From assembly GCA_016930695.1 (NCBI GenBank), contig JAFGGD010000044.1, positions 29,192 to 93,191 of the forward strand: 64,000 bases of DNA, written 5' to 3'. Positions 36,234 through 44,481 of this stretch are shown piece by piece. The notes beneath the pieces were generated by a model. The model was not told the DNA's origin, ran no database searches, and worked only from the letters and a program-made list of their open reading frames with translations. A program made the translations under genes and the position numbers. This stretch comes from Candidatus Eisenbacteria bacterium. GTDB lineage: Bacteria; Orphanbacterota; Orphanbacteria; Orphanbacterales; Orphanbacteraceae. Position 1 is the stretch's first letter. The number at the start of each line of letters is the position of its first letter.

Positions 36234-36558
36234 GACGAGGGAACTGGGAGCGGCGACCTATCTCACGCCGGACGGCTCGCTGACGGAGGAGAACCTGGAG
36301 AGCATTCGGGAGAGCGTCCGGTCGGCGGGCGCGGGCGGCTCGGCGAACCTGGTGATCGACTGCCGCCGCGTTCCCTCCATCGACAGCGGCGGCCTGGAGT
36401 TCCTGCAGGACCTCTCGACGGAGATGCGCGACGCGGGCGGATCGCTCCGCCTCGCCAATGTGAGCCCGGTCTGCAAGGACATCCTCGCCCTCACCCGGCT
36501 CGACCAGGTCATCCCCGTGTACGAGGACATCGAAAACGCCGGCAGGAGTTTCTTGTGA
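36223..36558 (+). CDS. STAS-domain protein (anti-sigma factor antagonist-like)
   Basis: 111 residues; the start overlaps the HD-GYP gene and is preceded by GGAGGA. STAS fold with LVIDCRRVPSIDSGGLEFLQDL, where the serine after Asp is the position phosphorylated in SpoIIAA-type proteins, and RLANVSPVCKDILALTRLD. It would be a partner switch in the signalling chain of this operon. No kinase of the RsbW type is adjacent, so the partner is not known. Confidence 0.88.
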   Translation: MKVKTRELGAATYLTPDGSLTEENLESIRESVRSAGAGGSANLVIDCRRVPSIDSGGLEFLQDLSTEMRDAGGSLRLANVSPVCKDILALTRLDQVIPVYEDIENAGRSFL

Positions 36559-38267
36559 CCGTTCAACCCGCCACGCGACGGGTCCTGCTCGGCAACCTGC
36601 TCGTCGAGCAGGGTCTGATCACGGAAGAACAGAAAGAAGAAGCGCTCGCCATCAACCGGCGGTCCGGCCGGCGCCTGGGCGAGGTCCTCGTCGAGAAGAA
36701 GTACGTCACCGTCGAGGACATCGCCCGTGCGTTGGCGGAGCGCTCCGGGCTCCCTTACTTCCGTCTCCGCAAGGGGCTCGTCGATCCGCGGATCGTCGAT
36801 CTGGTGCCGCAGGAGAAGGCGAAACTCTACGAAGTCCTCCCCCTCTTCAAGGTCCACAACAAACTCACCCTCGCCATCGGCGACCCGAACCGGATCTTCG
36901 TTCTCGACGTGATCCGCAAGATGACGGGCTGCGAGATCCAGCCGGTGGTCAGCAATCGCGAAGACATCCTCAAGATGATCGACGAATCCTACGGGCTCGA
37001 TGAGGGAGGGTCCATCGAGGAGGTCCTCCCGCCCCTCGATGAGGGAGAGCTGGAACTCGTTTCGGTGGAGAGCGACAGCCCGGTGGAGGACATCGCCCAG
37101 ATGGCGGGCGAGAGCCCGATCATCAACCTGGTCAACCAGGTCATTCTGAAGGCGGTCAAGGAGAAGGCGAGCGACATCCATATCGAACCGGAGCACAAGT
37201 TCTTCCGGGTCCGTTTCCGGATCGACGGCGTGCTTTACGAGGTGATGCGCCAGCGCCACGACCTTCTCGCGCCGGTTCTTTCGCGTCTGAAGCTGATGGC
37301 GAATCTGGACATCGCCGAGAGGCGGCTCCCGCAGGACGGCCGTATCCAGGTGTGCGCCCTCGGCCGGACCGTGGACCTCAGGCTCAGCACGCTGCCGGGC
37401 GTGCTCGGCGAGAAGGTGGTGCTCCGCGTGCTGGACAAGGAGAAGGGCGTTCTCAGCCTCGACCAGCTGGGGTTCAGCGAGAGCACCCTCACCGCCTTCC
37501 GGGCGCTGCTCGCGCGGCCCCACGGGCTGATCCTGGTGACCGGGCCGACGGGGAGCGGGAAGACCACCACCCTCTACGGCGGCCTCAAGGAACTGAACTG
37601 CATCGAGAAGAACATCGTGACGATCGAGGATCCGGTGGAGTATCAGTTCGAGATCATCAATCAGAATCAGGTGCGGGAGGAGATCGGCCTCAGTTTCGCG
37701 CGGATCCTCAAGCACACGCTCCGGCAGGACCCGGACATCCTGATGGTGGGGGAGATCCGGGACGCCGAGACGGCGCAGATCGCCGTGCAAGCGGCGCTCA
37801 CCGGGCATCTGGTGCTCTCGACGATGCACACCAACGACTCGGCCAGTTCCATCAGCCGTCTTCTGGAGATCGGGATCGAGGCGTACCTGCTGGCGCCGTC
37901 GCTGATCGGCGTGATCGGACAGCGGCTGGTCCGCACCATCTGTCCGGATTGCGCGTCGCCGTACTATCCGACGCCGGTGGAGAGGGAAGCGCTCGGTGCC
38001 GCGGAAGACACCAAGCTGCGGCTCCGGCGGGGTCGCGGCTGCCCGGTCTGTTTCGACTCGGGCTACCGCGGCCGTCTCGGGATCTACGAGCTGCTCGTCG
38101 GCGACAACGACTTCCAGGATCTGCTCCTCAAGAATCCGTCGCTGGAGGAGATCCGCCGCTACCAAACCCGCAACGACCTCCCCACCCTCCGCTCCGAGGG
38201 AATCCGGATGGTGCTCGAAGGAAAGACCACGCTGGAGGAGGTGGCCCGCCGGGTGGGAACGGATTAG
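36555..38267 (+). CDS. pilB: type IV pilus / type II secretion assembly ATPase (PilB/GspE) with MshEN domain
   Basis: 570 residues from GTG 36555, overlapping the STAS stop. The N-terminal 150 residues form an MshEN-type domain: LLGNLLVEQGLITEEQKEEA and RLGEVLVEKKYVTVEDIARAL are two copies of the 24-residue RLGxxL...L motif that binds c-di-GMP in MshE. The ATPase core has Walker A GPTGSGKTT (330-338), an Asp box with DIHIEP, Walker B region DILMVGEIRDAETA, a His box TGHLVLSTMHTND and the zinc-type tetracysteine CPDC...CPVC before GYRGRLGIYE. All catalytic parts are intact. It drives pilus or pseudopilus extension on the cytoplasmic side of PilC. Confidence 0.93.
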   Translation: MTVQPATRRVLLGNLLVEQGLITEEQKEEALAINRRSGRRLGEVLVEKKYVTVEDIARALAERSGLPYFRLRKGLVDPRIVDLVPQEKAKLYEVLPLFKVHNKLTLAIGDPNRIFVLDVIRKMTGCEIQPVVSNREDILKMIDESYGLDEGGSIEEVLPPLDEGELELVSVESDSPVEDIAQMAGESPIINLVNQVILKAVKEKASDIHIEPEHKFFRVRFRIDGVLYEVMRQRHDLLAPVLSRLKLMANLDIAERRLPQDGRIQVCALGRTVDLRLSTLPGVLGEKVVLRVLDKEKGVLSLDQLGFSESTLTAFRALLARPHGLILVTGPTGSGKTTTLYGGLKELNCIEKNIVTIEDPVEYQFEIINQNQVREEIGLSFARILKHTLRQDPDILMVGEIRDAETAQIAVQAALTGHLVLSTMHTNDSASSISRLLEIGIEAYLLAPSLIGVIGQRLVRTICPDCASPYYPTPVEREALGAAEDTKLRLRRGRGCPVCFDSGYRGRLGIYELLVGDNDFQDLLLKNPSLEEIRRYQTRNDLPTLRSEGIRMVLEGKTTLEEVARRVGTD

Positions 38268-38274
38268 CCCGGAG

Positions 38275-38375
38275 TTCCCGTCGTCTTCCTGCTGCGGGCT
38301 CGAATCCCGGGCGGCACCATCGCGTTTCCGCCGTCGCTTCCTCCACCGTAGCGATGGCTACGCCTCCGCAAGCTC
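38275..38375 (+). repeat. 101-bp direct repeat with a tRNA 3'-end-like core, copy 1
   Basis: The unit holds CGGGCTCGAATCCCGGG...CACCA, which looks like a T-arm followed by CCA, then TAGCGATGGCTACGCCTCCGC. It matches 38454-38554 over its whole length with about two to three differences. No complete tRNA can be folded. Confidence 0.85.
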
Positions 38376-38453
38376 CTCGTCCAACGCGATGTTTCGCCAC
38401 GGGCCACGATCCCTCGCTACGAAAGACGACGAGAAATCCGGGCCGGCCCGGCA

Positions 38454-38554
38454 TTCCCGTCGTCTTCCTGCTGCGGGCTCGAATCCCGGGCTGCACCATC
38501 GCGTTTCCGCCGTCGCTTCCTCCACCTTAGCGATGGCTACGCCTCCGCAAGCTC
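38454..38554 (+). repeat. 101-bp direct repeat with a tRNA 3'-end-like core, copy 2
   Basis: Same unit as 38275-38375, starting 179 bases after it. The tRNA-like CACCA end is kept. The DNA after it (38563-38690) is a degenerate run of GTACGTGAACG-type motifs (on the minus strand) similar to pieces near 58760 and 63013; no gene lies in 38268-38691. Confidence 0.85.
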
Positions 38555-38691
38555 TTTTCGTTCCCGCACCCGTACTCGTTCACGTACCCGCACACGAAAC
38601 GCGGATCGACGGGAAGAACCGTGCAGGGGAACGGGAACGTGTGCGGGCGACGGGGATGGGAAAGAATCGAACGGTAGGAACGGCGCGCGGC

Positions 38692-39600
38692 TCAGTACAC
38701 GCGCCTGCCGATCTTTTGGACGGTGTTCTCCGGGTAGACCCTCTCGGAGAATGTGAAGACACGGCCGTTGTCGGCGGTGAGGGTGAGGGTGATCTCGATG
38801 TACGGGTAGGTATAGTAGTTGTCGTAGTAATAGACGGTACTGAAGCCGGTGACATGATCGCAGAGGACGCCCGTCTCTTGGTCCCAGGTGTGGACCTCCT
38901 CGACGCGGCTGGAGTCCGGGTTGAATTGAAAGATGAGGGCGTCCACCGGGTCCTCGTTTTTCTTGTCGTCCTCGTCGTCGTCCTCCCTCCCTTCGCCGTT
39001 GTCGACGCCCCCGTCCCCGTCGTCGTCCCAACCATTGATCCCGTCATCGTAGTCGTTGTTGATGTCGGCGCCGTAGTCCTCGTCGATGGTCCCGTCGTGG
39101 TCGTTGTCGAATCCGTCCACCGGGTCCTCGTTCTTGGTGTAGGTTTCGTAGTAATCCTCGTCGTCGTCCTCATCGTTGCCGCTCATGTCGATCCAGCCGT
39201 CCCCGTCGTCGTCATAGCCTTTGATCCCCGGTTTGCCGTCGTCGCCGACGTCATTCTTGGGATCCTCGTCGACGCGCGGGAAGAGGATGTCGTTGAAGTA
39301 GTAGTCGTCGTCGTCGTTGTGGAAACCGGCGACGGCGAGGATGTCCCGGGTGGGGTTGTGGCCGTTGGGGATCATGAGCTGCGTGCAGACGCGCACGTCG
39401 CGGGTCATGCGGGCCATCGCGGCGCGCCCCTCCCGGTAGGTGTCGAGGACGCTTCTCTCCGTCTCGCGCACCTGTAATTGGGATTGCACCATCCGGGAGA
39501 GGCCCACGGCGAGGATGCCGAGAATGGCGGTGGCGATCACCACCTCGACGAGGGTGAAGCCGGTCGGGCGCTTTCCGCGGCGGCGCATGGGCGTGGCCAT
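38692..39600 (-). CDS. minor prepilin (GspJ/PilW-like) with Asp-rich calcium-loop insert
   Basis: 302 residues on the minus strand. A short basic leader, then the prepilin peptidase site and methylated helix (GFTLVEVVIATAILG; cut after Gly14, Glu at +5). The head has RMTRDVRVCTQLM, typical of GspJ/PilW. Residues about 94-218 are extraordinarily acidic, with DxDxDG-type loops (DDDGDGWID, DNDHDGTID, DDDGDGGVD) like thrombospondin type 3 or dockerin calcium sites, and two KNEDPVD repeats. A normal C-terminal beta-strand region follows (YIEITLTLTADNGRVF). The insert probably binds calcium outside the cell. First known function: priming or tip pilin; calcium binding is inferred. Confidence 0.88.
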   Translation of the reverse strand: MATPMRRRGKRPTGFTLVEVVIATAILGILAVGLSRMVQSQLQVRETERSVLDTYREGRAAMARMTRDVRVCTQLMIPNGHNPTRDILAVAGFHNDDDDYYFNDILFPRVDEDPKNDVGDDGKPGIKGYDDDGDGWIDMSGNDEDDDEDYYETYTKNEDPVDGFDNDHDGTIDEDYGADINNDYDDGINGWDDDGDGGVDNGEGREDDDEDDKKNEDPVDALIFQFNPDSSRVEEVHTWDQETGVLCDHVTGFSTVYYYDNYYTYPYIEITLTLTADNGRVFTFSERVYPENTVQKIGRRVY

Positions 39601-39604
39601 CCTC

Positions 39605-40006
39605 CTAGATCTTGATCCGGTAGGGAAGCCCGTCGAAAACGATCGTCGAGAAGATCACGTCCTCGCACTGGACGAACACCTGCTTGGCGTCGCTCTCCGG
39701 GTTGTAGTCGCCGTTCATATCCATCGGGGAGGACCACCAACGGACGGTGTAGGAGTCCCCGTCGATCGTGACCGTTTCCTCGCCGCCCCAAAGACGCTCG
39801 AACTTATAAGCGAGAAGCTTCTCCATCCGGCTCCGGGCGGCGGACTCGAACTCGGATTGCAGCATCGTCTCTTCCATCGCCTGCAGGCCGGAGGCGTAGA
39901 CGCCGAAGAGCGCCGCGGCGGTGAGGCCGAGTATGGTCATGGAGAGGACCGCCTCGACCAGTGTGAAGCCTCTCGCGACTCGTCGCCGCCGTCCGCGCCT
40001 CTTCAT
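39605..40006 (-). CDS. minor prepilin (GspI/PilV-like)
   Basis: 133 residues from the ATG at 40006; the longer frame from 40114 lacks a leader. Basic leader MKRRGRRRRVARG, then FTLVEAVLSMTILGLTA with Glu at +5. The globular head is short, with YTVRWWSSPMDMNGDY and a final IVFDGLPYRIKI. The gene order J-I-H-like on one strand fits a set of minor pilins. Four bases separate it from the acidic prepilin. Confidence 0.85.
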   Translation of the reverse strand: MKRRGRRRRVARGFTLVEAVLSMTILGLTAAALFGVYASGLQAMEETMLQSEFESAARSRMEKLLAYKFERLWGGEETVTIDGDSYTVRWWSSPMDMNGDYNPESDAKQVFVQCEDVIFSTIVFDGLPYRIKI

Positions 40007-40049
40007 CTCTCCCGCGTTTTTCACTTTTCTGTGCTTCCCCGTTCTCTCA

Positions 40050-40619
40050 TCAGTCCTTGGCGATGATTTTCTCCAACTCCTTGATTTCCCCGCCCCATTC
40101 GAGGAGGCCGACAACGACGGTGTCCCCGCCGAGGGCCACCCGGACGAATCCCGTGGCCGAAGCGTTCCCGAAGGGGTCGAAGGCGACCGTGTCCGCGCCG
40201 TCGAAATCGGCGCCGGCGATCTCGGCGCCTCCGAAGCGGGGAACGGACGGGAAGGGGACCCTGTAGCTCCTGTCGGGGCGGAGGGGATGCTCCGCCGGCG
40301 TGTAGAAACGGGTCTGCGCCTCCGCGCGGGTCAGATAGGTGCGGTTCGTGTCCAACACCGCCGGGTCGGGGACGATCCTCTCCACGATCATCGAGTCCGT
40401 CTCCACGTCGAAAGTGATCCGGCACGGGAGTCCTGTCCGTATAGCCGTAGTCCTCGCGTAAATAAACGCGCTTTCCACTTCCTCCGCCGCGTTATCGAGG
40501 TGCGTGTCCTTTAGAAATCCGGAGTAGAAGGGGAGCGCGACGGCGGCCACCACGCCGATCACCGCGACGGTCGCCGCCGTTTCGGCGAGCGTGAAGCCGC
40601 ATGCGCGGCGGGCTCGCAT
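40050..40619 (-). CDS. minor prepilin (GspH/FimT-like)
   Basis: 189 residues if the ATG at 40619 is used (GGAGAGGGA upstream, 8-residue leader); ATG 40649 gives a longer leader and also has GGAGG. The cleavage site and helix read ACGFTLAETAATVAVIGVVAA. EVESAFIYARTTAIRTGLPCRI is the FimT/GspH hallmark helix. A beta-rich head follows with GGDTVVVGLLEWGGEI. Minor pilin, exported through the same machine. Confidence 0.87.
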   Translation of the reverse strand: MRARRACGFTLAETAATVAVIGVVAAVALPFYSGFLKDTHLDNAAEEVESAFIYARTTAIRTGLPCRITFDVETDSMIVERIVPDPAVLDTNRTYLTRAEAQTRFYTPAEHPLRPDRSYRVPFPSVPRFGGAEIAGADFDGADTVAFDPFGNASATGFVRVALGGDTVVVGLLEWGGEIKELEKIIAKD

Positions 40620-40716
40620 TCCCTCTCCGCTTTTCGTCGCGCCTTTCATCTCACTCGACCTCCGGCCCGCCCCCCGCGCCGCGCACCCCGCCGTTTCCCA
40701 AACGATTGTCGGGATT

Positions 40717-41139
40717 CTAGTCATCGATGCAGATCACATGGCGTCTCTCGGCGATGCAATCACCGAAAATCCCGATCGCCGCGATCGTGGCGAAAGTGTG
40801 GTCCGTGTGGGGCCGCACCATATAGCCGTAACGTCCGCCGAGGACGTTGTGAAAGTTATAGTCGTGCATGGTGTATTTGTTGGGGTCCGCGGTGGCGACG
40901 AAAACGGGATCGTGCAGCAACCGCCACATGGCGTGATTGATCGCCGCGTGGGCCAGATAGTCCGCTTGGGTCTGTTCCCATTCTTGATGGGCGGAGCCCG
41001 TCTGCAGGCCGACGCGGTTCACGAAGGCGAGAGCGGTCGCCGAGAGGGCCGTCACGAGAACGAGCACCGCCACGTAGGACGCGCCCCGGCTCCCCGAGGC
41101 CGCCGCCCCCCTCCTCCTCCGATTTTTCGCCCTCTTCAT
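40717..41139 (-). CDS. minor pilin-like protein (PilX/GspK-like N-terminus)
   Basis: 140 residues. A basic start (MKRAKNRRRRGAAASGSRG) precedes a hydrophobic helix (ASYVAVLVLVTALSATALAF) and HQEWEQTQADYLAHAAINHAMWRLL, the pattern of PilX or GspK proteins in which the N-terminal helix leads into an Ala-rich AEAG/AAIN helix. The +5 Glu is missing, as in GspK. First gene of the minus-strand prepilin group; it faces pilC across a 220-base gap that should hold two divergent promoters. Confidence 0.7.
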   Translation of the reverse strand: MKRAKNRRRRGAAASGSRGASYVAVLVLVTALSATALAFVNRVGLQTGSAHQEWEQTQADYLAHAAINHAMWRLLHDPVFVATADPNKYTMHDYNFHNVLGGRYGYMVRPHTDHTFATIAAIGIFGDCIAERRHVICIDD

Positions 41140-41359
41140 CGTTTTTCTCGTTTCGCTCCGCCCGGCGAACCGCTTGCCGCCTCGGGCGATACAGTTCTTC
41201 CTCTCTCTGATCGGCCCCGCGGGGCCGCGGCTTGACCATCACTCTCCGGGTGCTGGTCCCCGTCCCCTCCAAGCCCTTTTCCGGCAAGGAATTGGTCCGC
41301 TCCGAAGCCCCTAAAGTCCGGAGGGGGAAATTCCGATCTTTTGTGTGAGGAGAGCGGAA

Positions 41360-42577
41360 ATGGCGATCGAAATCGCGCAAAACGTGAACGCCCCCGAGAA
41401 GGGCGGCGGCAAGGGAACGGCGGAGAGAGCGCAACGCCTTCCGGCGACGCCGGCGGGCGGCCCGGCCGCCGCGAAAGGAGAGAGGGGCGGCGCCGCGCAG
41501 TTCTTCGACCGGCTCAATCAGATCCACCTCATGGAGCCGAAGAACGTGGGGCTGCAGGAGCTGGTTCTCTTCACGCAGCAACTCGCCCTCCTCATCGAGA
41601 CCGGCAACGGTCTCGTGCCGTCGGTGGAAGCCCTCTCGAGACAGGTGGCGTCTCCGCCGCTCCGGAAGGTGCTCGGCAACGTGCACGACAGGCTCGAAGA
41701 GGGGAGCGACCTCTCCAGCTGTCTCCAGAAGCACCCGAAGGTGTTCGACAGCCTCTACATCAGCCTGGTGCGGGCCGGCGAGGCGAGCGGGGCGTTGCAG
41801 GAGAGCCTCGTCCGGGTCGGCGGCATCCTGGAGGTGCGGCGCCAGCTCCGGAACCGGCTCCGCGAGGCGATGACCTATCCGATGGTCCTGTCGACGATTA
41901 TGGTGGGGACGGTGATCTTCCTCCTCACCTACATGGTTCCCAAGTTTTCGGAGATTTTCGACGCTCTGGGGAACGATCTCCCCCGGGCGACGTCGATGCT
42001 GCTCGGTTTCGCCGACCTGATTCGCTCAAGTTGGTGGCTCCTTCTTCCGATAGCCGGTGTGACGGCCCTGGCGGGCTATCGGCTGTGGAAAACGGAGCGA
42101 GTGCAGCGGGTTTGGGACCGGCTCAAGATCGGCACGCCCTTCTTGGGCGATCTGACCACCCAGACCTATATGTATCAAATGTTTTCGAGCCTCGGCCTGT
42201 TGCTGAGCTGCCGGGTTCCCCATCTCGAGGCGATCGGCATCGCCCGCCAGGTGGTGCGGAACGCCTACTACCGGGAGTTCTTCGGGAAGCTGGAGCAGCA
42301 GGTGCGGGCGGGGCGCGGGATGGCCCAAGCCTTTCAGGAGGCGCCCTTCCTGCCGGAGACGGTCAAGCTGATGGTTTCCACGGGGGAGGCGTCGGGGGCG
42401 TTGGACATCGTGATGGCTAAGTTGGCGGAACGCTACAAGGAGGACCTGGAGAGCAATATCCGCCGGCTCAGCATCATGCTCGAACCGGTCATGCTCGTGG
42501 TCATGGGATTGATGGTGGGCTTCGTCGCCATGGCTTTCATCCTGCCGATCATGAGGATGTCTCGGGCGGTGCATTAG
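41360..42577 (+). CDS. pilC: type IV pilus / type II secretion inner-membrane platform protein (PilC/GspF)
   Basis: 405 residues from ATG 41360 with GAGGAG upstream (GTG 41345 also possible). Two T2SSF repeats: ELVLFTQQLALLIETGNGLVPSVEAL with VRAGEASGALQESL, and MYQMFSSLGLLLSCRVPHLEAI with VSTGEASGALDIVM. Three membrane helices (about 180-200, 228-245, 375-398). It anchors PilB and the pilin at the membrane. The first 60 residues are low-complexity and basic. It is separated from pilB by the minus-strand prepilin group, unlike the usual adjacent pilBC order. Confidence 0.93.
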   Translation: MAIEIAQNVNAPEKGGGKGTAERAQRLPATPAGGPAAAKGERGGAAQFFDRLNQIHLMEPKNVGLQELVLFTQQLALLIETGNGLVPSVEALSRQVASPPLRKVLGNVHDRLEEGSDLSSCLQKHPKVFDSLYISLVRAGEASGALQESLVRVGGILEVRRQLRNRLREAMTYPMVLSTIMVGTVIFLLTYMVPKFSEIFDALGNDLPRATSMLLGFADLIRSSWWLLLPIAGVTALAGYRLWKTERVQRVWDRLKIGTPFLGDLTTQTYMYQMFSSLGLLLSCRVPHLEAIGIARQVVRNAYYREFFGKLEQQVRAGRGMAQAFQEAPFLPETVKLMVSTGEASGALDIVMAKLAERYKEDLESNIRRLSIMLEPVMLVVMGLMVGFVAMAFILPIMRMSRAVH

Positions 42578-42714
42578 CCCGGTCGTGCGTCGGATCCCGC
42601 CACGGGAAGTCCGCGCGGGACCGGGATGAACAGGGGGAACGGACGGTTTCTTCCATCGAATCGGTGGATGCGACACGTGCGCAAGGACGGAACGTCGCAA
42701 GGAGGAAGGATTTC

Positions 42715-43236
42715 ATGACGCGCACTCACGACAAACGGTCGGGATTCACTCTGGTCGAGCTGCTGATCGTTGTCATCATCCTCGGGGTGATCGCGGCGAT
42801 CGCGATTCCGCAGTTCACCAGCAGCACCGAGGACGCCAAGCTCTCGTCTTTGGACATGAGCCTCTCGGAGCTGCGGAACGCGATCGAGCTTTACTACCAC
42901 CAGCACGGCGGCGTGTATCCGGGCGAGAAGAAGCACACCGACGGCACGGCGGTCGGGTCGGCGGCCGAAGCCCAGACGGCCTTCGTGAATCAGCTGACGC
43001 TCTACAGCTCGATCACGGGCAAGACGGACACCGAGAAAGACGCCACGTACAAGTACGGCCCCTACATCAAGCGGGGGAGTCTGCCGTTGAACCCGTTCAA
43101 CAGCACGGCGGACGTGGTCTGCGACATCGCCGAGACGGACATCACGAGCGTGGCGTCCGGCGGGTCGGGCGGTTGGAAGTTCTACATCAAGACCGGCCGG
43201 CTGATCGCGAACGACGGTTCGCACGACACGAACTAG
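42715..43236 (+). CDS. pilA: major pilin / pseudopilin (PilA/GspG-like)
   Basis: 173 residues with GGAGGAAGGA seven bases upstream. Ten-residue leader MTRTHDKRSG, then FTLVELLIVVIILGVIAAIAIPQF, the textbook class III signal with Glu at +5. ELRNAIELYYHQHGGVYPG resembles the GspG helix-turn, and the rest is a compact head ending DGSHDTN. A single Cys is present (VVCDI). A strong hairpin follows the stop codon. Major subunit of the fibre made by this locus. Confidence 0.93.
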   Translation: MTRTHDKRSGFTLVELLIVVIILGVIAAIAIPQFTSSTEDAKLSSLDMSLSELRNAIELYYHQHGGVYPGEKKHTDGTAVGSAAEAQTAFVNQLTLYSSITGKTDTEKDATYKYGPYIKRGSLPLNPFNSTADVVCDIAETDITSVASGGSGGWKFYIKTGRLIANDGSHDTN

Positions 43237-43279
43237 ATCGACGGTTCGGCGCTCGACGTTTGATGGAAGAAACCGTTGC

Positions 43280-43308
43280 GGCGCCGCCGGTCCCGAGCCG
43301 GCGGCGCC
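43280..43308 (+). promoter_or_regulatory. stable hairpin between the pilin and pilM
   Basis: A perfect 11-bp stem, GGCGCCGCCGG (43280-43290) with CCGGCGGCGCC (43298-43308), and a 7-base loop, but no T-run. It would stabilise the upstream pilin message and leave weaker read-through into pilMNOPQ. Confidence 0.6.
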
Positions 43309-43368
43309 GTCGTTCCCGCATCGGCCCGGAGGCGTTTCCTTCCGGGTCGACGGCGTGGTGAACCGACG

Positions 43369-44481
43369 ATGACGACTCCAGCGGCACCGGCGGAAATTTT
43401 CGGTCTTCTCCGATTCCACGCGCGCTCCGCGAAGACCGCGGTGGGCGTGGAGGCGGGGGACGACTGGATCCGCGTCGCGAGCCGCCGGGGCCGTTCCGGC
43501 GATGAGGCCTGGTCCTTCGCGGCCCTCGGCCCGGACGGAGAGGGGAGCGACGGCGGCGGAGGGAGAAGCGCCGTCCGCCGCGCTCGTGACGAGGCGCGCC
43601 GGCGCGGCGTTCCGCGCGGTCCGGCGGTCTGCGCCATCAGCTCGGCGGCGGTGGACATCTTCCCGCTCACCCTTCGGCCCACGGACGCCGAACCCCTCGA
43701 CGCCCAAGTCGTCCGGCACGCCCGGGATCATCTGGGTGAGCGCATCGAAGGGGCGGTGCTCGATTACGCGGTTCCTCCCGAAGAGGTTTGGCGCCCCGGC
43801 GACGACGCGGTCCCCGCGCTCGTCTTCGCGGCGCGGCGCGATCTGGTCGACGGCCTCCTCGACCGCCTGGAGCGCATCGGCCTCCGGGCGGACCGCGTGG
43901 TGACGCCGGCCTGCGCGCTCGCCCCGCACGTGGACGGAGCGGCCTCCGGTGTCCGCCATCTACTGATCGCCACCGGCGAGGAAGCGACTTCCGTCTCGGT
44001 CGTCGAGAACGGCCACGTTCTCCTCGAAAGGATGCTCCCCTGGGGATTCCGCAGCCTCGTGGAGAGGCTCCGCGGCGAGCTGGAACTGGACGACGCGCAG
44101 AGCCGCCTCCTGCTCACCGCCGGGCCGGGACCGATCGCCGGGCAAGACGACGACGAGGAGGACGCCGGTCCGGACGGGGCGATGAAGGGCGCCCTCCGCC
44201 AGGTCCTCGAGCCGGAGTATCAGGAACTGGCCCAGGAAGCCTCGGGTTGTCTCGGCTACGCCAACTCCTTCTTCCGTCCCGCCGGAACCGCGGCGGCGAT
44301 TCTGACCGGTCCTCTGGCGGAGAGCGCCCCGCTCCGGCTCTTCCTCGAGGAGGGGTTGGGAATGCCGGTGCTCGGTCCGAGCGAGGGGTTGCGGCTGCCC
44401 GGTTTCCGCGGATCGGGAACGGCGGCCGCCTTCGCCACCGCGGCGGGCTGCGCCCTTTGGCCCGGGGAGAACGGGCGATGA
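43369..44481 (+). CDS. pilM: PilM-like actin-fold assembly protein
   Basis: 370 residues from ATG 43369. Weak match to the PilM/FtsA-type ATPase fold: FHARSAKTAVGVEAGDDWIRVASRR at the start, VRHARDHLGERI, PALVFAARRDLVDGLLDRLERIGL and HLLIATGEEATSVSVVENG in the middle. Position directly before pilN- and pilO-like genes supports the call. An acidic loop (GQDDDEEDAGPDGA, about 262-275) is unusual. It would link PilN on the inner membrane to the ATPase in the cytoplasm. Confidence 0.75.
   Translation: MTTPAAPAEIFGLLRFHARSAKTAVGVEAGDDWIRVASRRGRSGDEAWSFAALGPDGEGSDGGGGRSAVRRARDEARRRGVPRGPAVCAISSAAVDIFPLTLRPTDAEPLDAQVVRHARDHLGERIEGAVLDYAVPPEEVWRPGDDAVPALVFAARRDLVDGLLDRLERIGLRADRVVTPACALAPHVDGAASGVRHLLIATGEEATSVSVVENGHVLLERMLPWGFRSLVERLRGELELDDAQSRLLLTAGPGPIAGQDDDEEDAGPDGAMKGALRQVLEPEYQELAQEASGCLGYANSFFRPAGTAAAILTGPLAESAPLRLFLEEGLGMPVLGPSEGLRLPGFRGSGTAAAFATAAGCALWPGENGR

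Noticed and set aside
38292..38320. Possible tRNA gene at the CGAATCCCGGGCGGCACCA sequence
   Set aside because: Only the T-arm and 3' end can be drawn. No acceptor partner, D-arm or anticodon arm lies upstream in either copy.
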